DNA from: a virus | Strand: one strand, 5' to 3' | IMG/VR virus record: IMGVR_UViG_3300035701_000141 | Span: 1-35,464 of that record | DNA length: 35,464 bases | Shown: positions 29,906 to 35,464 of the stretch, in pieces | How the letters are laid out: every line of letters begins with the position of its first letter | Numbering within the stretch: position 1 is the stretch's first letter | The notes under the pieces: model-generated | Told to the model about the DNA's origin: nothing | What the model saw: the letters and a program-made list of their open reading frames with translations, nothing else | The model's database searches: none | Translations under genes and position numbers: made by a program

Positions 29906-31339
29906 GTGGCGGCCCTGAAGACGGACATCGAAAGGGCTTACGATGCCCTCGCTGAGAAGAAGGCACGGTACGACGTGCTCTTCGCCTACTACGATGGAAA
30001 CCACCCGCTCGTCTACTCGACCGAACACCTCTCCGACCTCTTCCGCAAGATTGAGGCGAGGTGGGTGCAGAACTGGTGCAGCGTGGTCGTCGACTCGGCG
30101 CTGGAGCGGCTCACCTTCAAGGGCTTCGAGGTCGACAAGAGGGCGGGGGGCTCGGCGGCGGCGAGCGACAAGCTGACCGAGCTAGGCTCGGCGACGGACC
30201 TCGAAATCGAGTTCTACGATGCGCACAAGGACGCCCTCATCACGGGCGAGGGCTTCCTGCTCGCGTGGCCCGACGAGGAGGGCGGTTTCGACCTCTACGC
30301 GAACGACCCGCGCCTCGTGCATTGCTTCTACGAGACCGAGCGCCCGAAGGACATCGAGTTCGCGGCCAAGTGGTGGCGCGTCCCCGGCGCGACGCTGATG
30401 AACCTCTACTACCCAGACCGCATCGAGCATTGGATGGGGCCGAAGAACCCACGCTCGGGCAAGTCGTTCGTTCCGCGCGAGAAGGGCACCACCGACGACC
30501 GGGGTGAGGAGGTCGAGGCCGAGGCCAGCGAGGACAACCCGTATGGCCGCGTGCCCGTCTTCCACCTGCGCACCTCGCGGCGCGGCCCCGGCGGCGAGCT
30601 GCGCAAGCTCATCAGCGCGCAGGACGCGGTCAACAAGCTGCTCGCCGACATGATGGTCGCCTCCGAGTTCGGCAGCTTCCCGCAGCGGTACATCATCACC
30701 GAGCAGGACACCTCGAAGCTCAAGATTGGCCCCGGCCAGCTCTGGGCCTTCAGGCCCGCCGACGAAGGCGTGCAGCCGACGTCGGCCGGGACGTTCCCGC
30801 CCGTCGACGTCGACCAGTACCTCGGCGCGATGGACAAGCTGGCGTCCTCCATCGCCATCGTGTCGCGCACGCCAAAGCACTACTTCTTCGCGCAGGGCGG
30901 CGACCCCTCGGGCGAGGCGCTCATCGCGATGGAGGCTCCGCTCGTGAAGAAGTGCGAGCACTACAGCGAGCTGTTCGGTCAGGTGTGGCGCGAGCTGGGC
31001 GTCTTCATGCTGGAGGCGCTCGGCGTCAAGGTCGACCCCGGCGCGGTGAGCGCGACGTGGGACGCGATGCAGACGCAGCAGCCCATCTCGACGACGACCG
31101 CGCTGGTCAACTACGTCAAGGCGACCATGCCGCTCGTGACCGCCCTGCGTGAACTTGGCTGGGGGCCCGACGAGCTGCAACAGATGGAAGACGACAAGGC
31201 GAGCGAGCCCACGCCGCCGACCTTCACGTCAGCGATGCAGGGCTTCAACCAAGGTGTGCCGGGGGCGTACCCCTCGCCGCCGGGCCCGACCCCTTCACCG
31301 GCCGCGACCCCCGGCACGCCGCAGCCGAAAGGAGCCTGA
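29906..31339 (+). CDS. Portal protein (SPP1 gp6-like)
   Basis: A 477-residue protein of the SPP1 gp6-like portal family. It has an N-terminal helix with Y-D-G-N-H-P, then N-W-C-S-V-V-V-D-S-A-L-E-R-L and W-x-x-N, all typical. The crown/clip area has D-A-V-N-K-L-L-A-D-M-M-V, and P-K-H-Y-F-F-A-Q-G-G-D-P-S-G-E-A-L is the diagnostic conserved stretch. The C-terminus is Pro-rich. It forms the dodecameric DNA channel. GTG 29906 is chosen because GAGGAGG lies just upstream. Confidence 0.93.
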   Translation: MAALKTDIERAYDALAEKKARYDVLFAYYDGNHPLVYSTEHLSDLFRKIEARWVQNWCSVVVDSALERLTFKGFEVDKRAGGSAAASDKLTELGSATDLEIEFYDAHKDALITGEGFLLAWPDEEGGFDLYANDPRLVHCFYETERPKDIEFAAKWWRVPGATLMNLYYPDRIEHWMGPKNPRSGKSFVPREKGTTDDRGEEVEAEASEDNPYGRVPVFHLRTSRRGPGGELRKLISAQDAVNKLLADMMVASEFGSFPQRYIITEQDTSKLKIGPGQLWAFRPADEGVQPTSAGTFPPVDVDQYLGAMDKLASSIAIVSRTPKHYFFAQGGDPSGEALIAMEAPLVKKCEHYSELFGQVWRELGVFMLEALGVKVDPGAVSATWDAMQTQQPISTTTALVNYVKATMPLVTALRELGWGPDELQQMEDDKASEPTPPTFTSAMQGFNQGVPGAYPSPPGPTPSPAATPGTPQPKGA

Positions 31340-31527
31340 TGCCACTGCAGCCCTGCACTGAGAACGGCAAGCCCGGCTTCAAGTGGGGCGCAGGCGGGGC
31401 GTGCTACACCTACACGCCCGGCAACACGGCCAGCATGGCGCAGGCGAAGCGCAAGGCCATGGCGCAGGCCGTCGCGATGAGCTACTCGCAGAAGCGTGCG
31501 GGCAAGACTCCCGAGGTGCCGGTGTGA
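31339..31527 (+). CDS. Small head-module protein
   Basis: A 62-residue protein, ATG overlapping the portal stop. The pattern C-T-E-N-G-K-P-G-F-K-W-G-A-G-G-A-C-Y-T-Y, then a basic helix (QAKRKAMAQA), is often seen in small genes between portal and MuF in phages of high-GC hosts. Two Cys may bind metal or form a bond. Function is unknown. The stop overlaps the next GTG. Confidence 0.7.
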   Translation: MPLQPCTENGKPGFKWGAGGACYTYTPGNTASMAQAKRKAMAQAVAMSYSQKRAGKTPEVPV

Positions 31528-31616
31528 GCGACTTCGGCTGGGGGACGTGGACGTTCATCATCGTCATAGGCGTCTTCGTCTGGGGCAGCATCATCATCTC
31601 GTGGCTGCGCAAGTGA
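31524..31616 (+). CDS. Tiny single-TM peptide A
   Basis: A 30-residue frame from GTG 31524, coupled to the previous stop (GTGA). It reads as one transmembrane segment (FIIVIGVFVWGSIIISWL) ending in R-K, so an N-out helix with a basic cytoplasmic end is likely. Its overlap with a second tiny hydrophobic frame makes chance less likely. Confidence 0.5.
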   Translation: MSDFGWGTWTFIIVIGVFVWGSIIISWLRK

Positions 31617-31678
31617 CCTGTCTGCTCGTCATCATGTTGCTCGTCTGCCTCGGTCTCATCATCTTCCTGCTCTGGTAA
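31613..31678 (+). CDS. Tiny hydrophobic peptide B
   Basis: A 21-residue frame from GTG 31613 overlapping the stop of peptide A. It is almost entirely Leu, Ile, Val and Cys (CLLVIMLLVCLGLIIFLLW). It would be a bare membrane helix. Its stop is 3 nt before the MuF start. It is very short, so it could also be a coupling leader. Confidence 0.4.
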   Translation: MTCLLVIMLLVCLGLIIFLLW

Positions 31679-31681
31679 GCG

Positions 31682-32806
31682 ATGGCCCTGCCCGCCGTCG
31701 TCGAGACCGAGCGCGCGTGGCGCGCCGCGCTGGCCGCGCGCGAGGAGGCGGCGATGCAGGCGATGGCCGTGCGCTACGCCGAGTTCACCGAGCGCATGAT
31801 GGCCGAGTTCGAGGCGCTCGCCGAGCAGGTGACGCGCATGGCCGCCGAGGGCGAGGTCGTGAGCATCGGCAAGGTCTACCAGCTCGAACGCTATCAGCGC
31901 ATGGCCGCGCAGATGGACCGCGCCTATGCCGAGTTCCGACCCTACGCCGCCGAGGTCATCAGCGCCGAGCAGCGGTATCTGCTCGACGCTGGCATGGACA
32001 ACGCGCGCGGCGAGCTGCGCGCCATCGGCGAGTCGAGCGTCATCGCCGACACCTTCGCGACCATGGTCGAGGGCTGGCCTGCCGGGGCGATTGACCAGAT
32101 GGTCGGCCAAACGCAGGGGGGGCCGCTTGCCGAGCTGCTCGCCGGGGCGACCACCGACGCCGAGGCCGACGTCGGGCGCTCGCTGGTCGAAGGCGTCGCG
32201 CTGGGGAAGAACCCGAGCGTCGTCGCCCGGGAGATGGCCGACAGGTTCGGGCTCCCACTGGCGCGTGCCAACTGCATCGCGCGCACCGAGATGCTGAGCG
32301 CCTTCCGCTCCTCGACGCTGGAGGGCTACCGGCAGGCCGGGGTCGAGCAGTACCAACGCCTGAGCGCGCAGGACAGCGTGGTCTGCGAGGGCTGCGCGGC
32401 GGCCGAGGGCGGGCTCTACTGGACGAATGAAGACTTCGAGGACCATCCCAACTGCCGCTGCTCGTGCATCCCCTACTACCCCGGCGCGGTGCAGTTCCCC
32501 ATGGGCGAGGATTGGTTCAACACGCTCGACGAGGGCGACCAGCGACAGATTCTCGGCCCGACGAAGTTCGATATGTGGAAGAACGGCGAGGTCAAGTTCG
32601 ACCAGTTCGCGACGCGCACCGGGAACGCGACATGGGGCGGGGCCATCGGCCCAACGTCCGTGCGCGACCTGCGCGCAGGCGGGGGCGGGCTCCCACAGCT
32701 CAGAGCGCCGACGACACCGCCCGCCCTACCGGGCGGCGTCATGGGCTCGCAGGTCGCGAGCGGCCTACCGCTGCCGGGCGGTGGAATCACGGACGCCGAG
32801 ATGTAG
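31682..32806 (+). CDS. MuF-type minor head protein (ends at amber stop)
   Basis: A 374-residue minor capsid/morphogenesis protein. The N-terminal ~130 residues are long charged helices. The Mu F-like domain follows (~170-285) with N-C-I-A-R-T-E-M-L-S-A-F, then Y-Q-R-L-S-A-Q-D-S-V-V-C-E-G-C and H-P-N-C-R-C-S. The last ~50 residues are a Pro/Gly linker. It is encoded after the portal, as usual, and binds near the portal inside the head. It ends with TAG, but the same frame stays open beyond it into a toxin-like region. See the next entries. Confidence 0.9.
   Translation: MALPAVVETERAWRAALAAREEAAMQAMAVRYAEFTERMMAEFEALAEQVTRMAAEGEVVSIGKVYQLERYQRMAAQMDRAYAEFRPYAAEVISAEQRYLLDAGMDNARGELRAIGESSVIADTFATMVEGWPAGAIDQMVGQTQGGPLAELLAGATTDAEADVGRSLVEGVALGKNPSVVAREMADRFGLPLARANCIARTEMLSAFRSSTLEGYRQAGVEQYQRLSAQDSVVCEGCAAAEGGLYWTNEDFEDHPNCRCSCIPYYPGAVQFPMGEDWFNTLDEGDQRQILGPTKFDMWKNGEVKFDQFATRTGNATWGGAIGPTSVRDLRAGGGGLPQLRAPTTPPALPGGVMGSQVASGLPLPGGGITDAEM
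32804..32806 (+). promoter_or_regulatory. In-frame amber codon between MuF and toxin region (possible readthrough)
   Basis: TAG lies in the frame that runs from 31682 to 34663 with no other stop. After it, zeta-like protein sequence starts at once, while no ATG, GTG or TTG in frame occurs before 32933. Without readthrough or an unusual start, this coding part would not be translated. Confidence 0.6.
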
Positions 32807-34663
32807 CTCGTCGCCGCCGAGCTGGACGTCGGGAGCTACGCCGGGAGCGGTTCGCTGCGCGGGCTGGTCGGCGACGATGGCACGCTCGACGCGGCGCGCG
32901 AGGCCCTGCACCGCGAGTGGCTCGGGCGCGCGGTGCCCGACTTCCTCGAAGCGCAGGAGAGGCCGCTCTGTCAGCGCCTCGGCGGGGGCTCGGCCTCGGG
33001 CAAGTCGACGATGCGCGGCAGCGGCAAGGTCGACATCATGGAACGCCGCACGGCGGCACAGATTGACGCCGACGAGTTCAAGGCGATGACCGAGGAGTAC
33101 AAGCTGCTCAGCTCGGCGAACGACCCGCTCGCTGCCTCGTTCGTGCATCAGGAGTCCTCCTACCTCGCCCGGGCGGCCGAGATAATCGCCCGCAACCGGC
33201 GGGTCAACATCGTCACCGACGGCACGAACGACGGCAGCCTCGCCCGCTGCATCAAGCAAATCGAGGCCCTGCGCGCCGACGGCTACCGCGTCGAGGGGTT
33301 CTTCAACACGGTGCCGCTCGACACGGCACTCGAATGGGCGGCGAAGCGCGCCGCCGAGGAGGGCCGTACCGTGCTGGAAGAGGTCATCCGAGCGAACCAC
33401 GCCGCCGTGTCGGCGAACTTCGAGGAGTTGGCCCCGTACTTTGACCGCCTCTTCCTCTTCGACAACTATGCCGGGGGCGAGGGCGTGTCGCTGCTCATCG
33501 CGAGCTGTGAGCGCGACGCCCTCATCGACATCATCCGGGCCGACCTCTACGATGCCTTCCTGCGCAAGAGTTCCGAGGTCGCCGCGCGCCTCGACGCGCT
33601 GCGCACCATCGAAGCGGCTGGGCGCAAGCTGGCGGCCGACGGCTTTGGGGCCGTGCGGTACGACAACCTGACCACGATGACGCCGGGCCCGGGCGGCGAG
33701 CTGGAGTCTGCCTTCGTGACCGACTTCAAGCTCTCCGACAAGCTCCACGACGTCACGACCTACCCGAACGAGGGCACGGCGCAGGCGGCGAAGCGCGAAG
33801 TGATGATGAACCTCGACGGGCGGCTCGCCGGGAACGCCGATTGGGAGAACTACGTCGCCCGGCGCGCGGGCTACGAAGGCCGAGCCGACTACCTGCAGAG
33901 CTTCCAGACCGCCTATGACATGACGCCCGCACAGGCCGAGGAATCTCTGCGCTCAATCTCGCAGACCGAGGTCAGCCGACTCGTGCAGGAGTGGGCGCAC
34001 ACGAGCGCCGACTCGAATCCTGTCTCGCTCGCCATGCAGCTCGCGGCGCGCGACGAGTTCGGTCTCGTCGACGCCGTGCTCGACCATCTCGACAAGGCCA
34101 TCCTCGACGACATCGCGCAGTACGGCACGGGCGACCTGCTCGCGCAGTCGCGCATGCCCGCCTATCAGGCTTTCCTCCGGGCGCAGTACGACGTCACGCA
34201 GGACTACCTCAAGGCGACCAACGTCGACGAGGTCGTACTCTACCGGGGGGCCGTGCTCCCGGGCGACATCTACAGCGCCGAGGCGCAGGAGGCCGCGAGC
34301 ATGCTCTGGAACGGCACCCTGCTGGACGTCGAGCTACAACCGCTGTCCTCGTTCTCAATCGACATGCAGACGGCTTTCAAGTTCGCCGACCACGGGGCGG
34401 GCGACGCGAGCACGGTCATGGTCGTGCGCGTCCCGGCCGACCGCATCCTCTCGACCTGCCGCACGGGCTACGGCTGTCTGCAGGAGGGCGAGTTCGTCAT
34501 CCTCGGCACCGAGTTCGAGGCCCCGGTCGCGTTCAAGCTGAGCGGCTCGTTCGGCGTCGTCGTGCCGCCGGGCATGAACACGGCCTCGGTCGACACCGCG
34601 AACCGCGCGTGGCTCTACTCGGGCGAGTTCGCCAAGTGGGTCGCGAGCCTCGGGGTACAATGA
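32807..34663 (+). CDS. Zeta-toxin kinase fused to ADP-ribosyltransferase (MuF-toxin C-terminal part)
   Basis: The frame is open from 32807; the first ordinary start is GTG 32933 with no ribosome site. The helix before the P-loop (DAAREALHREWLGRAV, part of the zeta fold) lies partly upstream of 32933. P-loop: L-G-G-G-S-A-S-G-K-S-T at ~32978-33010. The zeta segment N-I-V-T-D-G-T-N-D-G-S comes next. A helical spacer is followed by an R-S-E type ADP-ribosyltransferase: L-Y-R-G (Arg at 34244), L-S-S-F-S (34343-34357) and Q-E-G-E-F-V (two Glu at 34484 and 34490). It likely phosphorylates a UDP-sugar and modifies a host target with ADP-ribose. It is probably part of a MuF polymorphic toxin. Confidence 0.7.
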   Translation, partial: LVAAELDVGSYAGSGSLRGLVGDDGTLDAAREALHREWLGRAVPDFLEAQERPLCQRLGGGSASGKSTMRGSGKVDIMERRTAAQIDADEFKAMTEEYKLLSSANDPLAASFVHQESSYLARAAEIIARNRRVNIVTDGTNDGSLARCIKQIEALRADGYRVEGFFNTVPLDTALEWAAKRAAEEGRTVLEEVIRANHAAVSANFEELAPYFDRLFLFDNYAGGEGVSLLIASCERDALIDIIRADLYDAFLRKSSEVAARLDALRTIEAAGRKLAADGFGAVRYDNLTTMTPGPGGELESAFVTDFKLSDKLHDVTTYPNEGTAQAAKREVMMNLDGRLAGNADWENYVARRAGYEGRADYLQSFQTAYDMTPAQAEESLRSISQTEVSRLVQEWAHTSADSNPVSLAMQLAARDEFGLVDAVLDHLDKAILDDIAQYGTGDLLAQSRMPAYQAFLRAQYDVTQDYLKATNVDEVVLYRGAVLPGDIYSAEAQEAASMLWNGTLLDVELQPLSSFSIDMQTAFKFADHGAGDASTVMVVRVPADRILSTCRTGYGCLQEGEFVILGTEFEAPVAFKLSGSFGVVVPPGMNTASVDTANRAWLYSGEFAKWVASLGVQ

Positions 34664-34694
34664 AAGCCCGACCCCAGTTAGGAGGAACCGCCTG

Positions 34695-34886
34695 ATGGTC
34701 AACTTCGATGCCGACCTGCAGAATGCCGACTGGACGAAGCAGACCCCCGACCTGCTGATGACGGGGCCCGAGCTGCGTGCCTTCCTCAAGGCGAGCGGCT
34801 CGACGGTCGCCGCCTTCAAGCGCCTCCCGGTCTACCAGCTCAACCGGGCGCACTTTGACCGCCTCCTCGCCGGGGGCGCGCCATGA
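34695..34886 (+). CDS. Small protein after toxin, immunity or head-module candidate
   Basis: A 63-residue protein from ATG 34695 after TAGGAGGAACCGCC. The start V-N-F-D-A-D-L-Q-N-A-D-W-T-K-Q-T-P-D-L and the ending with F-K-R-L-P-V-Y resemble small proteins found by capsid genes of high-GC-host siphoviruses. Its place just after a toxin also makes it an immunity candidate. The two readings cannot be separated from sequence alone. Confidence 0.7.
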   Translation: MVNFDADLQNADWTKQTPDLLMTGPELRAFLKASGSTVAAFKRLPVYQLNRAHFDRLLAGGAP

Positions 34887-35047
34887 CCGTCGACGGGGCC
34901 CGCGCGGCGCAGCTCGCGGTGCTCGTCATGCTCGGCGAGCCGAAGCCCGCCGACCTCACGCCCGAGGAAGTCGAGAGCTGGCAGCGCCTCGTCGCGCAGG
35001 CCGCCGAGGCGCGCTCTCGCGGCCTCATCGTCGAGATTCTCGACTGA
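34883..35047 (+). CDS. Small helical protein
   Basis: A 54-residue frame from ATG 34883 overlapping the previous stop (ATGA). It is predicted as two helices: LAVLVMLGEPKPADLTPEEV, then WQRLVAQAAEARSRG. It is acidic overall. Function is unknown; position after the toxin makes it a second immunity candidate. It ends before a promoter region. Confidence 0.6.
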   Translation: MTVDGARAAQLAVLVMLGEPKPADLTPEEVESWQRLVAQAAEARSRGLIVEILD

Positions 35048-35146
35048 CACATAGACCCCCACCCGGCAAGGCCCCACCACGGCGCTGTGAGCCCTCTGTG
35101 GCGCACGCCACGACTGGCGAGTCCAACCCCACGCGGCCCTCTCTGT

Positions 35147-35173
35147 TTGACCCCTGAGGCCCTGTGCTATCAT
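35147..35173 (+). promoter_or_regulatory. Extended -10 promoter candidate before scaffold-like gene
   Basis: TTGACC (35147-35152), a 15-bp spacer, then TGC-TATCAT with the hexamer at 35168-35173. The extended TGn motif can compensate for the short spacer. The start codon is ~47 nt downstream with GAGGAGG between. Confidence 0.6.
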
Positions 35174-35219
35174 CGAAGCCGCCACGGGTGAGATGCCCTG
35201 CCGCCGAGGAGGATGAGCG

Positions 35220-35464
35220 ATGACCGACGAGTCTGCTGAGACCCCGCCGCAGGACGGCGCGGGCGAGGCCCCACCGAGCGACGACAAGTACACGCCGCCG
35301 CCGGGCACCCCCGAAGACTTCGCCGAGTGGCTCAAGGCGCGACCCGAAGCGGAGCGGGCCGCCTACGATGCCCACACGCGCAGCCTGCAATCCGGTCTCG
35401 AACGCGAACGCACCACGAACAGGACTCTGCGGCAAGAGATGAAGACCATCGCCTCCCAAGCATC
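35220..35464 (+). CDS. Probable scaffolding protein, 3' partial
   Basis: The first 81 residues of a gene cut by the window end. ATG 35220 follows GAGGAGGATGAGCG. The N-terminus is acidic and Pro-rich (PPPGTPEDFAEWLKARPEAE) and then becomes a charged helix (ERERTTNRTLRQEMKTI), the usual profile of phage scaffold proteins. It lies after portal and MuF, where the scaffold and capsid genes should follow. Confidence 0.7.
   Translation, partial: MTDESAETPPQDGAGEAPPSDDKYTPPPGTPEDFAEWLKARPEAERAAYDAHTRSLQSGLERERTTNRTLRQEMKTIASQA

Noticed and set aside
35098-35111. GTGGCG-CA-CGCCAC hairpin as terminator
   Set aside because: The 2-nt loop is too tight, the stem is short, and no U-tract follows.
1-35464. 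General recoding of TAG as an amino acid
   Set aside because: Several genes end at TAG directly followed or overlapped by good starts (for example 4691, 9665, 13539 and 22227), so TAG works as stop here.

Overview
This window is one continuous stretch of a tailed-phage (siphovirus-type) genome. Every gene I can support is on the + strand, and they are tightly packed with many ATGA, GTGA and TAGTG stop/start overlaps. Base composition is very GC-rich (roughly two thirds to 70% by eye), with strong G/C bias at third codon positions. Ribosome sites are AGGAGG-like, and GTG starts are common. This points to a high-GC bacterial host. An actinobacterium is plausible, but nothing in the window proves the host. 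I found no integrase, recognisable repressor, DNA polymerase or tRNA, so a lytic or host-dependent replication style is likely but unproven.

Layout: (1) 1-3535 is the end of a large fibre-like protein built from a beta-propeller plus 31 copies of a GIASAEAIG-type repeat. (2) 3532-6938 holds head-tail connector and tail genes in SPP1-like order: adaptor, stopper, HK97-gp10-like, tail terminator, a small zinc finger, tail tube, and a tail chaperone pair with a canonical GGGAAAC -1 slippery site. (3) 6925-13163 holds the tape measure, tail-tip proteins and a second propeller lying between two hub-like proteins. (4) 13173-14104 is a lysis pair (membrane protein and amidase). (5) 14105-15696 is a regulatory zone with hairpins, promoter candidates and a 450-nt gene-free leader. 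(6) 15697-26303 is the early/accessory block: many small zinc-ribbon proteins, a DUF2958 protein, an ERF annealing protein with a probable partner, a frameshifted ParB-like protein, nucleases, and a replication initiator carrying an iteron-like array inside its own gene. (7) 26300-31339 holds a ParB-like protein, a radical SAM enzyme, small and large terminase, and an SPP1-type portal. (8) 31339-35464 holds small membrane peptides, the MuF head protein, a zeta-kinase/ADP-ribosyltransferase, small genes, and the start of a probable scaffold gene.

The window starts inside the fibre gene and ends inside the scaffold-like gene. Scaffold, major capsid and the fibre N-terminus should therefore lie outside it, consistent with a circular or permuted genome of which this is most.

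The most striking system is at 31682-34663. A MuF capsid protein is followed, in the same reading frame and separated by one amber codon (32804-32806), by an open frame encoding a zeta-type P-loop kinase fused to an R-S-E class ADP-ribosyltransferase. Zeta-like sequence begins before any usable start codon. This suggests a MuF polymorphic toxin made by stop-codon readthrough, or one recently split by a nonsense mutation. Other notable items are the lambda-O-like origin inside the initiator gene, the dispersal of the GIASAEAIG repeat into three unrelated genes, the radical SAM enzyme next to terminase, and the G-tract frameshift in the ParB-like gene.
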